Virus record (IMG/VR): IMGVR_UViG_3300010885_056715
Span: 1 to 35,219 of that record
DNA: 35,219 nucleotides
Strand: one strand, 5' to 3'
Source: a virus
Below the pieces are notes generated by a model. That model did not search any database and was not told the origin of the DNA. It saw nothing but the letters and a program-made list of their open reading frames with translations. Positions 13,314 to 22,393 of this stretch are shown piece by piece (position 1 is the stretch's first letter; every line of letters starts with the position of its first letter). The translations under genes and the position numbers were made by a program.

Positions 13314-13495
13314 GCGCCGCCATCTGGCGAGCGACGCTCACGACTGGGCGCACGATGCGGGTGAAGGTCGATGTCGAGGCGCGCACCGTCGAGGGCGACC
13401 GCTACCCTGCGGACATCGATGCGGCCGATGCTGTGGCAGCCTACGCACGGAGATGGGGCGACGTGGTTCGGCTTACCGCGCCGACGGGCGCTTGA
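13310..13495 (+). CDS. Small hypothetical protein
   Basis: A 61-residue protein starting MSAAIWRATLTTGRTMRVKV at an ATGA overlap. Alternating hydrophobic residues suggest a small beta domain (VKVDVEARTVEGDRYPAD) followed by a helix. It ends the early/middle gene chain. No family recognised. Confidence 0.6.
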   Translation: MSAAIWRATLTTGRTMRVKVDVEARTVEGDRYPADIDAADAVAAYARRWGDVVRLTAPTGA

Positions 13496-13521
13496 CGGCG
13501 ATCCCGCGGACAACGTAACGT
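13492..13521 (+). promoter_or_regulatory. Possible late-gene promoter
   Basis: TTGACG (13492-13497) and TAACGT (13516-13521) are 18 bases apart. It lies at the end of the early gene chain and ahead of the packaging genes, in the 84-base gap 13496-13579. The -10 match is weak. Confidence 0.3.
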
Positions 13522-13579
13522 CCAAACAGCGCCACAGGTGCGCCCGCAAGGGCACCCACACAACGGCGCCACGCCCCTA

Positions 13580-13765
13580 ATGATGCTCACTGCCCGCGAC
13601 CTCGCCGCGCTCCTGTGCTGCACGCCACGTCATGCCCGGCGCATCCTCGCCCGCGAGGCCGCGCGCCCAGATGCTGCCGTCGCTGTCGTCACCGTCGCTG
13701 CGGGGAAGGGCGCTCGACGCTCGACCCGCGCGCTCGTGATGGGCGAGGCGAGCGCATCAATCTGA
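13580..13765 (+). CDS. Small HTH-like protein
   Basis: A 61-residue protein starting MMLTARDLAALLCCTPRHAR. Residues 3-23 fit a helix-turn-helix, and a basic end follows (KGARRSTRALVM). Two consecutive ATG codons (13580, 13583) are possible starts and neither has a clear ribosome binding site. It sits directly before the terminase small subunit, so it may be a late regulator or an auxiliary packaging protein. Confidence 0.55.
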   Translation: MMLTARDLAALLCCTPRHARRILAREAARPDAAVAVVTVAAGKGARRSTRALVMGEASASI

Positions 13766-13779
13766 CCGGAGGTGTCCTT

Positions 13780-14226
13780 ATGGATGCCATCACCAAGCCC
13801 GCGATTATCCCACGCGAGCGGCTCGACCTCGTCGAGAAGCTCTACCTCACCGGCGTGCCAGAGCACCGCATCCAGCGGCGCATCTGCGACGAGTACGGCG
13901 TCTCGACCCGCACCGCGCGCCGCTACCTCGAAAGGGTACGCGCGAAGCTCGCGGACCGCCCCGTCACCCCACCGGAGACGGTGCGCGCTCGCGCTGAGGC
14001 GATGCTGCTCGAAGCGTACGAGACGGCCCGCGACAAGCGCGACCGCACCGGCGCCGCGATGCCCGATTGCGGATCGATGGTCGCCGCCTCCTACCGCCTT
14101 GCGGAGCTTCACGGCGCCGCCGCCCCGAAGCGCCTCGATGTGACCAGCGGGGGCGAGGCCCTTACGAAACTGCCTGATGCTGAACTCCTCACTCGGATCG
14201 CTGCCCTCGAAAGCGCGAGCGGCTGA
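13780..14226 (+). CDS. terS: Terminase small subunit
   Basis: A 148-residue protein starting MDAITKPAIIPRERLDLVEK, with GGAGG seven bases upstream of the ATG, which fixes the start. Residues 15-50 form a helix-turn-helix (RRICDEYGVSTRTARRYLER) expected to recognise the packaging site. The middle is helical and would form the oligomer ring. The last 50 bases overlap the large-subunit gene. Length and position are usual for small terminases. The sequence does not reveal whether packaging uses a cos or pac site. Confidence 0.75.
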   Translation: MDAITKPAIIPRERLDLVEKLYLTGVPEHRIQRRICDEYGVSTRTARRYLERVRAKLADRPVTPPETVRARAEAMLLEAYETARDKRDRTGAAMPDCGSMVAASYRLAELHGAAAPKRLDVTSGGEALTKLPDAELLTRIAALESASG

Positions 14227-15592
14227 GCTTCGCGCGCTGCGGGTCGAGTACCTGCGCCGCCTCGAGCAGAGAGCAGAGCGCCTCCTCGACTTCATCCCGC
14301 GCGTCACCCCCCGGTGGTCGCGCCCGCACCACCTCGCCCCTCTGCTCGCGCTGCTTGAGCGGGTCGCCCGCGGGGAGAGAGTGTTTGCTTGCATCTCCGT
14401 CCCCCCGCGCCACGGCAAGACCGAGACGCTCCTGCACGCAATCGCGTGGTTTCTCCGCCGCGCGCCCGCCGATACGATCGCCTACGTCAGCTACGCGGCT
14501 CAAGTGGCCGAAAGCAAAAGTGACCTCGCCCGCGCCTATGCTCGCACCGCAGGCGTCACCCTGCGAGACGACCGCGGCTCCCTCGCAGAGTGGCGCACCC
14601 CCGATGGCGGCGGTGTCCTCGCGACCGGAATCGGCGGTCCGCTGACGTCGCAAGGCTGCAAGGTCGCGATCGTCGATGACCCCTTCAAGAATCGCCAGGA
14701 CGCCGAGAGCGCGCTGATTCGTCAGCGGACGTGGGATTGGTTCACCAGCACCCTGTGGACGCGCATCGAGCCCGGCGGGTCGTGCATCGTCTGTCATACC
14801 CGATGGCACGACGACGACCTCATCGGGCGCCTGTCGCGCGGTGAGATGGACGGTGTGGCGTGGGAGGTGATCAACCTCCCGGCGATCACCGTCGACGCGG
14901 ATGGCGTCGAGCACGCGCTCTGGCCCGAGCGCTGGCCGGTGAACGAACTCGCGGTCAAACGCGGCGCGAACGAGTACGACTGGGCCTCGCTCTTTCAAGG
15001 TCAGCCCCGAGCCCGCGGCGGCGAGGTCTTCCGCGCTCCTGCGCGCTACCTGGACCCGCAGCTCGCAGGCGCTCGCATCGTCCTCGCGGTGGACCCGGCG
15101 GGCACCGAAAGCACCAGGTCGGATTGGACCGTCGCCGTGGCCCTTGCAGTACGCGGGCATGGGCTCTCCCTCACCGCGGACGTGGTGGACGTGCTGCGCC
15201 TGCGCGCCGAGAACGGCGCAGTCGCCGCAGAACTTGGCCGCTGGCAACAACGCCACGGCCACGCGCCGCTCCATATCGAAGCCTCCCGCGACGGCAAGGC
15301 CATCGCCCGCACGCTGCGGCAGATCAACCCGCGGCTGCTCCTCACAGAGATCCCTGCCCGCGGGTCGAAGTTCGACCGCGCTCAGCCCCTTGCGACCGCC
15401 TGGAACGAGGGCCGCGTGCGCGTCCCGTCGAGCGGCGTGATGCACCCATGGCTCGGCCCCTTCCTCGAGACGGTGCTCCGCTTCACCGGCGTCGCCGACG
15501 CCCACGACGACGATGTGGACGCGCTCGCCTACGCCTGGAATGCCGCCGCCACAACCTCCGCTCCGTCCACTGGCCGCATCGGCGGGCTCTGA
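14177..15592 (+). CDS. terL: Terminase large subunit
   Basis: A 471-residue packaging ATPase/nuclease. Walker A is PPRHGKT (76-82), Walker B VAIVDDP (163-169) and the coupling motif TRWHDDD (208-214). The RNase H-like nuclease has AVDPAG (304-309) and the acidic C-terminal cluster DDDVDALAYAW (about 448-458). It pumps DNA into the prohead through the portal encoded just downstream and cuts it. The ATG overlaps terS by 50 bases, larger than the other overlaps here, but there is no better start. Confidence 0.93.
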   Translation: MLNSSLGSLPSKARAAELRALRVEYLRRLEQRAERLLDFIPRVTPRWSRPHHLAPLLALLERVARGERVFACISVPPRHGKTETLLHAIAWFLRRAPADTIAYVSYAAQVAESKSDLARAYARTAGVTLRDDRGSLAEWRTPDGGGVLATGIGGPLTSQGCKVAIVDDPFKNRQDAESALIRQRTWDWFTSTLWTRIEPGGSCIVCHTRWHDDDLIGRLSRGEMDGVAWEVINLPAITVDADGVEHALWPERWPVNELAVKRGANEYDWASLFQGQPRARGGEVFRAPARYLDPQLAGARIVLAVDPAGTESTRSDWTVAVALAVRGHGLSLTADVVDVLRLRAENGAVAAELGRWQQRHGHAPLHIEASRDGKAIARTLRQINPRLLLTEIPARGSKFDRAQPLATAWNEGRVRVPSSGVMHPWLGPFLETVLRFTGVADAHDDDVDALAYAWNAAATTSAPSTGRIGGL

Positions 15593-15595
15593 CCT

Positions 15596-17260
15596 ATGAC
15601 CATCGACCCCACCACCCCCGCGCTGCTCTTCACGGCGCTCCCGCGCGACTCGAAGCGCCTCTCGGAATTCCTGCTCAGCGAGCACGAGGACCGCGAGAGC
15701 GAACTTGGCTGTGCGTGGTGGCGTATCGTCCGCGAGTCGTACGAAGGCACCGGCGGCTTTGCCCGCAGCGTCGCCGCAGTTTCTTCGCGCGACGGTGGCC
15801 GGGGACGTTACGAAGCTGGCTCTGTGGGCGTGGGCCGCGGGCGCCGCACGTACCTGACTCCGTTCCGCCGCGAGTCCCCCGAGAGCTTTACCGCTCGCGC
15901 CGACCGCAGCGCTTACCAGAACCATGTCGCCCCGGTGATCGACGTATACCACGGTCATCTTGTGCGTCGGCAACCGAAGCGGACCAGCACCGCCGACCTC
16001 ATCACGGGCTGGTGGCCGGACGTCGATGGCGCAGGCCACGACATCGGCGAGTGGATTGCTGGCGTGGCCCTCCGCGCGCAGCTTTACGGGTGGTGCGCTG
16101 CGCTGGTGGACCGCCCCGACACCACCGACGCGAGCGCCGTCCGCACAACTGTCACCGCGCTCGACCCGAGCGAGGTGCGAGACTGGCAGGTGGGGCTCGA
16201 CGGGCGGCTTGATTGGGTGCGCCTGGTCAGCGAGTGGGAAGACTGCGATCCCGCTACGGGCGAGGAGGTCGAGTACCTCGAGGCGACAATCTGGACGCGC
16301 ACCGAATGGGCCCGCGTGACGATGGTCGAGGGGGAGGACAACCAGTACGTTGAAGTGTCTCGCAACGGCGCGACACACAGCCTGGGGAGCGTCCCGCTAC
16401 GCATTTTGCGGTGGCAGGAGCAGGTGTATTCGCGGTCGCTTTACGGGCTCTCTCAGGTGCAGGGTGTAGTCCCGCTCGCGCTCGCGCTGTTCGGGAACGA
16501 GTCGGAGCTCACGGACCACCTCGCCAACGCCAACTTCTCGATTCTGGCAGTTCAGTCAGATGACCCCGGGGCGCTCGCGAACCTCGCAATCGGGACAAAC
16601 AACGGCGTCCGCTACGGAACGCAGGAGGCAGCGCCGACGTTCGTGTCGCCCGGCTCCGACGTTGCGCTGCAGTACGCGTTGCGCTCGGAGACGCTGCGGG
16701 CTGCGATCTACACCGCCGCGAAGATGGAACCGCCGGGTGCCAAGGCCAGCGGAGGCGACGCGGCGAGCGGCATCGCGAAGGCCTACGATTTTTCGCAGAC
16801 CGAAGCAGGGCTGCAGACCTTTGCTCGCCAGCTGACGCGCTTCGAGTACGAGCTCGTGGGCCTCGTGGCCGCATGGGATGCGCTCGGGGACGCCGCAAAG
16901 GTGGCCGACGTGGTTGCCGCGACGACGATCGTCTATCCGACGCGCTACGACGCAGCAGGCATCCAGAACGATTTGGGGGCCATGTTCGCTGCACTCGACG
17001 ACAAGGTGCGCCCGCAGATGCCCCCTGCGGTTGTGCGCGACGCTCGCCTCGGCGTGGCTCGCGGGCTCTTCCCCGAAGCGTCCGCCGCCGCTGAGGCCGA
17101 CGTCGCCGCGCAAGTCGATGCGATGTACGCCGCCGACCTCGTGGCGCTCGAGCCCGTCGACCACGCCGCAGCCGCAGCCATGACCGTGGCCGACGCAGTC
17201 GCCGCGCTCCCCCTCGCTGCGCCCGGCGCGCTGACCAGCGCCCTCGCTGCGGCCCCCTGA
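15596..17260 (+). CDS. Portal protein
   Basis: A 554-residue protein starting MTIDPTTPALLFTALPRDSK, three bases after terL. Its order (terL, portal, scaffold, capsid) and sequence fit a portal: an N-terminal stretch (ESFTARADRSAYQNHVAPVI) as in large siphophage portals, a central beta-rich region (about 190-300), and ASGIAKAYDFSQTEAGLQTF (about 385-404), typical of the stem helix region. Portals form the ring through which DNA enters and to which the connector binds. The last 80 residues are Ala rich. Confidence 0.8.
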   Translation: MTIDPTTPALLFTALPRDSKRLSEFLLSEHEDRESELGCAWWRIVRESYEGTGGFARSVAAVSSRDGGRGRYEAGSVGVGRGRRTYLTPFRRESPESFTARADRSAYQNHVAPVIDVYHGHLVRRQPKRTSTADLITGWWPDVDGAGHDIGEWIAGVALRAQLYGWCAALVDRPDTTDASAVRTTVTALDPSEVRDWQVGLDGRLDWVRLVSEWEDCDPATGEEVEYLEATIWTRTEWARVTMVEGEDNQYVEVSRNGATHSLGSVPLRILRWQEQVYSRSLYGLSQVQGVVPLALALFGNESELTDHLANANFSILAVQSDDPGALANLAIGTNNGVRYGTQEAAPTFVSPGSDVALQYALRSETLRAAIYTAAKMEPPGAKASGGDAASGIAKAYDFSQTEAGLQTFARQLTRFEYELVGLVAAWDALGDAAKVADVVAATTIVYPTRYDAAGIQNDLGAMFAALDDKVRPQMPPAVVRDARLGVARGLFPEASAAAEADVAAQVDAMYAADLVALEPVDHAAAAAMTVADAVAALPLAAPGALTSALAAAP

Positions 17261-17267
17261 ATTCCGC

Positions 17268-17286
17268 CGCGGGCATCTCGCCCGCG
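17268..17286 (+). promoter_or_regulatory. GC hairpin between portal and scaffold genes
   Basis: CGCGGGC and GCCCGCG form a 7-bp stem around the loop ATCTC in the 111-base gap after the portal stop. No T-run follows. It could reduce read-through or protect transcript ends. The rest of the gap shows only the GGAGGGACGGAG ribosome binding region. Confidence 0.35.
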
Positions 17287-17371
17287 TGCTCCTCGCGCGC
17301 CCCCGACGCACCCGCCAGGGACCGCGCGCACCACAGCCCCCGCGACCATGCGCGGAGGGACGGAGACACTC

Positions 17372-18052
17372 ATGGCCGATACGATCACCGACCCGCCGGG
17401 CGCGGGAGCATCCACGGACCCCTCAGTCACAGGCACCGCCACCGTTACCTACACCAAGGACGATCTGACGCGCATCACCGCGCGCGAGGTCGCCAAGGAG
17501 CGGGCGGTCGCATCGACGCTCCAGCGCGAGCGCGACGAGGCGACGGCACGGCTCGCGGAGCTCGAGGCGAAGGCGCACGAGGCCGAGGAGGCGAAGCTCT
17601 CCGCAGCGCAGCGCGCGGAGAACGAGCGCCGTCGCGAGCGCGAAAAGCTCGAAGCGGAGCGCGAGACGTGGAAGGCCACCGCCACGAAGGAGCGCGGGCT
17701 CCGTCACGACGCGCTCACCGGCGAGGCCGCCACGCGCGTGGTGTCGTCGCTGGCGTCACGCTTCTCCCACGCCGACCTGGCGCGGGACGCCGCTCGGGAC
17801 ATTCGCGCGCACCTCGTCGTGCAGGCCGACGGCGAGGGCGTCGAGGCCGTCGTATGGCAGCACGGGCCGGGCGACACGGTGCCTTTGAGTGAGGGGTTCA
17901 AAGCCTTTGAAGCGAGCGGCTCTTTAGCGCGGTTCTACCGCGTTGAAGGCGGCTCAGGCGCACGGCATGGTGCCGGGAGCGCCACTGATCCGAAGACGTC
18001 GTGGGCGACCCTTTCCCCCACCGACAAGATGCTCGCGGGCCTGCGTAAGTAG
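17372..18052 (+). CDS. Capsid scaffolding protein
   Basis: A 226-residue protein starting MADTITDPPGAGAS, chosen because GGAG lies six bases before this ATG. An upstream ATG at 17348 has no such site. Residues 45-120 form a long charged coiled coil (RERDEATARLAELEAKAHEA and further Glu/Lys/Arg-rich helix). The end, SPTDKMLAGLRK, is basic, as in scaffolds that bind the capsid. Position directly before the major capsid gene supports scaffold function. Confidence 0.75.
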   Translation: MADTITDPPGAGASTDPSVTGTATVTYTKDDLTRITAREVAKERAVASTLQRERDEATARLAELEAKAHEAEEAKLSAAQRAENERRREREKLEAERETWKATATKERGLRHDALTGEAATRVVSSLASRFSHADLARDAARDIRAHLVVQADGEGVEAVVWQHGPGDTVPLSEGFKAFEASGSLARFYRVEGGSGARHGAGSATDPKTSWATLSPTDKMLAGLRK

Positions 18053-18073
18053 CCCCGGGCGAAGAGGTTTCTC

Positions 18074-19315
18074 ATGGCCGCTGTTCTCTCCCTCGTTGAG
18101 CTTCTCAAAGGCTCTGCCGACCCCGTTCTTGCGGGCGTCGCCGAGTCCATCATCACCGTTGACCAACTCATCGCTCAGCTGCCCTTTAAGAGCGTCGGTC
18201 TGTCCGATCACCTCACCTGGAAGCGCGAGAAGGCGCTCCCGGTCATCTCAAAGATCGCCAGCGGCGACAACATCACCTCGACCACCGCGCTCGCCTACGA
18301 CCGCGTAACCGCGTACCTGCGCCGCCTCGTCTGCGACCAGGACATCGACAACCTCGACGCGGGCGCCAGCGGCGGGATGCTCCCGGCGAAGGCCGAGGCG
18401 ATTGGCCGCGCATCGAAGGCGATGGGGCGCACCTTTGGCCTCGACGTCGTGACCGGCGCCCCGGCGTGGACCGTCACGATCAATGACTACGGCGCCAGCG
18501 GCGCCACGTCGGGCACGATTGTGGTGGGGCCGGGCCAAGACCCGCGGCTCGGCAACGCCCAGATCCGCTACGTCCTCAGCGGATCGACCGTCGCCTACAA
18601 GGGCCCCGGCGACGTCGACTTTGGTGCGCCCGTTGCCTACTCCTCGGGCGTCCGGGCGTACTCGCAGAACCCAAACAAGTGGGCCAACATTACGCTCGCG
18701 ACCCTCTCCGCGAACGGCATCGTCACGCTGTCGTTCGTTGCGAACACGAACAGCATCGACGGCATGGAGCGCCTGCTCTCCGCGGCGCAGACCATCACCG
18801 CGAGCACCAACGGCGACGCGATCACCCTCGCGACGATGGACCAGCTCGCCGACCTCGTGACCGACACCAACGGCGTCAAGGCGTACCTCATGCCCTCCCG
18901 CACCCGTCGCGCCATCATGGCGCTCGTGCGCTCCGCCGGCGGATCGACGATGGGCGAGTTCATGAGCGTGAACTTCGGCACGGGCCAGGACGTAAAAGTC
19001 CCCGCCTACAACGGGATTCCGATTCTTCGCTCGGACTTCATTCCGATCACCGACACGCAGGGCAGCCTGACGTCGGCCACCAAGGTCTACTGCGCCACCC
19101 TTGGCGAGCAGGGCGGACTCTGCGGCCTCTACTCCGAGGCCGGGATGGACGACGTCGGCGGCGAGATGATCGCCAGCGGGCTAAATGGAGTTCAGGTCAT
19201 CAATCTTGGCACCGTGCAGAATGCCGATGCCAAGCGCGTGCGGGTCAAGGCCTACTGGGGCCTCGCCTCGAAGACCGAGCGCGGCCTCGCGGCGGCTACC
19301 GGGATCAGCTCCTAG
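18074..19315 (+). CDS. Major capsid protein (HK97-like)
   Basis: A 413-residue protein starting MAAVLSLVELLKGSADPVLA with GAAGAGG upstream. Size, position after portal and scaffold, and segments such as LMPSRTRRAIMALVRSAGG and VPAYNGIPILRSDFIP (the P-domain/A-domain pattern seen in HK97-fold capsids) support this call. An Ala/Gly/Ser-rich insertion near residues 130-200 could be an extra surface domain. No protease gene is present, in line with a separate scaffold. Confidence 0.82.
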   Translation: MAAVLSLVELLKGSADPVLAGVAESIITVDQLIAQLPFKSVGLSDHLTWKREKALPVISKIASGDNITSTTALAYDRVTAYLRRLVCDQDIDNLDAGASGGMLPAKAEAIGRASKAMGRTFGLDVVTGAPAWTVTINDYGASGATSGTIVVGPGQDPRLGNAQIRYVLSGSTVAYKGPGDVDFGAPVAYSSGVRAYSQNPNKWANITLATLSANGIVTLSFVANTNSIDGMERLLSAAQTITASTNGDAITLATMDQLADLVTDTNGVKAYLMPSRTRRAIMALVRSAGGSTMGEFMSVNFGTGQDVKVPAYNGIPILRSDFIPITDTQGSLTSATKVYCATLGEQGGLCGLYSEAGMDDVGGEMIASGLNGVQVINLGTVQNADAKRVRVKAYWGLASKTERGLAAATGISS

Positions 19316-19623
19316 TGCCCTGCTCGGAGGCGTACCTCGACGCGCCGCGCTCCCTCCGTCGAGTCGTCCACCGCGAGCGCTTCACCGACTCGCTCGCGGG
19401 CGTCGACTTCGTCGATGGCGTGGCGACGTCGGGTATGCCCGAGAGCGTGGTCGCGCGCCTGGTCGGCCTCGGCGTCCCCCTCTCCGACTGCGGACCGTGG
19501 GAGCCTTCCGCCGACGCCCTTGCAACGCTCCCCGCGGAGCCCGCAGCCGCTGACCCGCTTGCCGCACCTGTGGCGCGGGATGCGGCGTCTCCCTCCCCTG
19601 CCCCCTCTCCCCGCCGTAGGTAA
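19315..19623 (+). CDS. Small head-associated protein, hypothetical
   Basis: A 102-residue protein from a GTG that shares one base with the capsid stop codon. It reads PCSEAYLDAPRSLRRVVHRE and has a short helical core (MPESVVARLVGLGVPLSDCG) followed by a long Ala/Pro-rich tail. It could be a head-tail linker or decoration protein. No family recognised. Confidence 0.55.
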   Translation: MPCSEAYLDAPRSLRRVVHRERFTDSLAGVDFVDGVATSGMPESVVARLVGLGVPLSDCGPWEPSADALATLPAEPAAADPLAAPVARDAASPSPAPSPRRR

Positions 19624-19629
19624 TCCGCC

Positions 19630-20055
19630 ATGACCACCGCCACCGACGCCCAAGTCCGGCTCCGCGCTCCCATTGCTGATGAGGCGATGGCGGCGATCAA
19701 TGCCGCTCGTGTGCGTCGGGTGGCAGTGGATTCGATTGCCCGCCCGCCTCTTGCCCTGAGCGACTTCCGCGACGAGGCCTATCGCCAGATCCTAGTGGCG
19801 CTCCGCAACCGCGACGTCACCCCCGACATGATTACCCGCCCCGATGACCTTCGCGAAAGCGAGGTGTGCTTGACTGTCGCGCTACTCTGCGAGGCTACCT
19901 CTCAGCGTGGCGCGTCTGCCCAGCAGCAGACTACGGACCTCTTCGGCCAAGAGGCCGTGCGCTGGCGTCTGGCCTACGACGCAGCCATCTCCGCCGCCGC
20001 GCCTACCCTGGGCCTCCGTGGCGGCGGGCGCAGCTTTACGTGGAGCAGAGGATGA
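19630..20055 (+). CDS. Putative head-tail adaptor protein
   Basis: A 141-residue protein starting MTTATDAQVRLRAPIADEAM. It appears mostly helical (FRDEAYRQILVALRNRDVTP, then AVRWRLAYDAAISAA), like gp6-type adaptors that sit under the portal. Its place after the capsid and before other connector proteins fits. The assignment is from position and helical content, not from a diagnostic motif. Confidence 0.6.
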   Translation: MTTATDAQVRLRAPIADEAMAAINAARVRRVAVDSIARPPLALSDFRDEAYRQILVALRNRDVTPDMITRPDDLRESEVCLTVALLCEATSQRGASAQQQTTDLFGQEAVRWRLAYDAAISAAAPTLGLRGGGRSFTWSRG

Positions 20056-20549
20056 CCGCCGCGCTTGTGTCGCCCATCGCCTCGTGGCTGTCGTCCCTCG
20101 TGGCGACCGCTACGGGTGTCCTGCACTCTTCGCGCGTCGGCGCCGAGCTCGGCGCGGCCGAGTACCCGCTGCTCGACGAGGACCGCACTCTCGACGTCCG
20201 CTATGTCAGCAGCGACCTACGCCCCTTTGCGGGCTCGTGCCGTCGTGCACTGCTCGCCTTCGACATCCGTGTCGCGTACCGCTACGACCTCGACCTCGAC
20301 CTCGTAGCCTCCGCAGGGGTGGGCCTCTCGCGCACATCGCTCGCCCGGCTGCGTGCGGCCGACGACGCCGCGGTAATCCGGGAGGCGTGCTTTGACGCGG
20401 CGCTCTACAGCGCGTCTGTCGTCGATGTGTCAGCGGGAATCCACACGATCGACGATGGCGGCGATGGGGTACTGGTCGGCACCCTCCCTGTGACCGTGGT
20501 GGTCAACTACGACGCCGCAGCCCTCGTGACTGGCGCGGCCCTGACATGA
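20052..20549 (+). CDS. Putative neck or tail-terminator protein
   Basis: A 165-residue protein starting MTAALVSPIASWLSSLVATA at an ATGA overlap. It has an alpha/beta pattern with conserved-looking strands (LDVRYVSSD, LAFDIRVAYRYDLDLDL, GTLPVTVVVNYDA), as in tail terminator/tail completion proteins of siphophages. Function rests on gene order. Confidence 0.55.
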   Translation: MTAALVSPIASWLSSLVATATGVLHSSRVGAELGAAEYPLLDEDRTLDVRYVSSDLRPFAGSCRRALLAFDIRVAYRYDLDLDLVASAGVGLSRTSLARLRAADDAAVIREACFDAALYSASVVDVSAGIHTIDDGGDGVLVGTLPVTVVVNYDAAALVTGAALT

Positions 20550-21082
20550 GCGTCGTCCTCCGCTTCCCTGGACCGCAGAAGTTCGCTCCATCGCTCGCGG
20601 TCGTCGCACGCGTGACGGAGCTCATCAACTCTCTGAACGTCAAGTGGGGCATCCGCTACGACTTCTCAGCAGCCCTTCGAGCGCCGCCGCGCACGCTTCG
20701 CCCACGCAAGGGCCCAGCCCCGACGCAGCCTGCCATCGCGGAAGTCATCCGATACTTCATCACAACGCGCGACATGTTCGCGATGACCCCGCACGCACTG
20801 CAGACCATCGGGCAAGAGCTCGTTACCGCGGCTGTCGTGGACGTGCGCGACGGCGGCAACGTCCCCACCGCGAGCACCATCATGCTCCGAATCGCCAACG
20901 CGCAAAAGCGCATGGTGATCGCGCGGTGGGAAGCAGGCGGCGGCGATCTGCCCCTCGCCCCGCTTTCGCCCGATTACGTCGCGTACAAGTTGCGTCTCGG
21001 CTACCCAGCGAAGATCGGCACCCTTACCGGGCAGAGCCTCGCCGCGATCCGAAAAGTCCGCGTCGTCGCCGTCCGCGTCTGA
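20546..21082 (+). CDS. Putative head-tail connector protein
   Basis: A 178-residue protein starting MSVVLRFPGPQKFAPSLAVV at an ATGA overlap. The centre resembles a minor capsid or connector protein (RYFITTRDMFAMTPHALQTI, then QKRMVIARWEAGGGDLPLAP). It ends 43 bases before the tail tube gene. I cannot name the family. Confidence 0.55.
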   Translation: MSVVLRFPGPQKFAPSLAVVARVTELINSLNVKWGIRYDFSAALRAPPRTLRPRKGPAPTQPAIAEVIRYFITTRDMFAMTPHALQTIGQELVTAAVVDVRDGGNVPTASTIMLRIANAQKRMVIARWEAGGGDLPLAPLSPDYVAYKLRLGYPAKIGTLTGQSLAAIRKVRVVAVRV

Positions 21083-21125
21083 CCTCTCCCCCGCTTCCGC
21101 ACCCCTCACCGAAGGTCCCCTACAC

Positions 21126-22385
21126 ATGCTCAGCCGCGCCATCAAGGTGCTCGTCGGTCGCGAGTCGACCGCCGGGACCACTGCCACCAATATGCGACCT
21201 CTCATCGTCGAGGGCGCGCAGATGCCTCTTGGGGATTCCTCGACGGAGATGCTCGCGGTCGAGCGGTCGAGCGGGTACCAGCACGACGCAGCGCCGATGG
21301 TGCGCGGCCTCCAGCGCAAGAGCCCCGTAAAGCTGGCTATGGCCGCAAAGTACGCGCCCTCACAGCTCGGCGCCGCCGCCAACGCTCCAGTCGCCATTAC
21401 CAACGCCAGCGCGCTTTCGCAGGAGCTGATCCTCGAGCACTGGCTTGGCGCCCGCGTCGCCTCGCAGGGTTCCACGGTCGTCTCGTCTGCGGACGCACGC
21501 ACGATCACCGTGACCACGGCTCACGGCTCGAGATTCACCGTTGGGCAGATGGCCGTCTTCTACGTCGCAGGGGTGCCCATGCTGCGCCAGATCACTGACA
21601 TCAGCACCGACACCCTCACCGTCTACCCTGACCTGACGGCCTCCCCGGCAGTGGGCCAGGCGATTCTCGGGTCAAGAACGTTCCATCGCGCGGAGAGCCA
21701 CAATCAAACGCTCACCGTCGAGGCCGCCAACACCGAGGCGAACACTCCGACGTCCCAGCAACGCGGTCGCATGGTGCGAGGGCAATGCGCGTGGTCGGCC
21801 GAGATTGGGGCGCGGGCGATGGTTGCCTTCGATGGCGTCAGTCAAGCACACGACCTGGGCAACCTTTCGATCAGCTATGCCGCCGTCGCCGACGACATGG
21901 GCGCGGACGTGGTGTGGGCGGGGGCGTCGTATCTGTGGCCCTCCACCGACGCGACGCCGCCCGCGCCGTTCTGCATCGAAAAGATGAGCGTGGCGCTTCC
22001 GAACGCCTGGCGCGAACAGGCCTGCCTTAGCGGCACCGAGGGGGCCAAGGGCGTCTTGATGACTGGCGGACGCACGCCGCCGACCGTCGAGGTCACGGTG
22101 CGCTGGGACGCCATCGGTGCGTCGGCCGTCGCGGCCTTCGAGGCAGGCCTAACCTTCTCGCTGCTCTCCTACGCCACCCGCGGTTCCGCCGCGGCGCAAG
22201 CGTGGGCGGGGTGGCTGTTTCCTATTCTCGCGTTCGACGCAGCGCCGACGCGCGTGGACGTCGAAGGCGAAGTGATGTGCGCAATGAAGTTCCGCGCGCT
22301 CGCCAACACCCTCGCCGCCGGGTCGCCGCTGTCCTCGTCGTCTACCGACGCAGAGCGCTCGCCCGTCCTCTATTTCCTCGCCTGA
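21126..22385 (+). CDS. Major tail tube protein
   Basis: A 419-residue protein starting MLSRAIKVLVGRESTAGTTA. Beta-rich, with repeated short strands (RTITVTTAHGSRFTVGQMAV and DISTDTLTVYP) and a middle like phage tube subunits (IGARAMVAFDGVSQAHDL). It lies between the connector genes and the tail assembly chaperone, where tube proteins are found. It is longer than the usual 150-250 residues, so extra surface domains are likely. Confidence 0.65.
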   Translation: MLSRAIKVLVGRESTAGTTATNMRPLIVEGAQMPLGDSSTEMLAVERSSGYQHDAAPMVRGLQRKSPVKLAMAAKYAPSQLGAAANAPVAITNASALSQELILEHWLGARVASQGSTVVSSADARTITVTTAHGSRFTVGQMAVFYVAGVPMLRQITDISTDTLTVYPDLTASPAVGQAILGSRTFHRAESHNQTLTVEAANTEANTPTSQQRGRMVRGQCAWSAEIGARAMVAFDGVSQAHDLGNLSISYAAVADDMGADVVWAGASYLWPSTDATPPAPFCIEKMSVALPNAWREQACLSGTEGAKGVLMTGGRTPPTVEVTVRWDAIGASAVAAFEAGLTFSLLSYATRGSAAAQAWAGWLFPILAFDAAPTRVDVEGEVMCAMKFRALANTLAAGSPLSSSSTDAERSPVLYFLA

Positions 22386-22393
22386 TCGGACCT

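Noticed and set aside
14189-16378. 729-codon open frame on the minus strand
   Set aside because: It lies antisense to the large terminase and portal genes, whose motifs and gene order are clear. Long antisense frames are expected at this GC content.
17348-17371. Upstream ATG as start of the scaffold gene
   Set aside because: The ATG at 17372 has a well-spaced GGAG and the upstream one has none.
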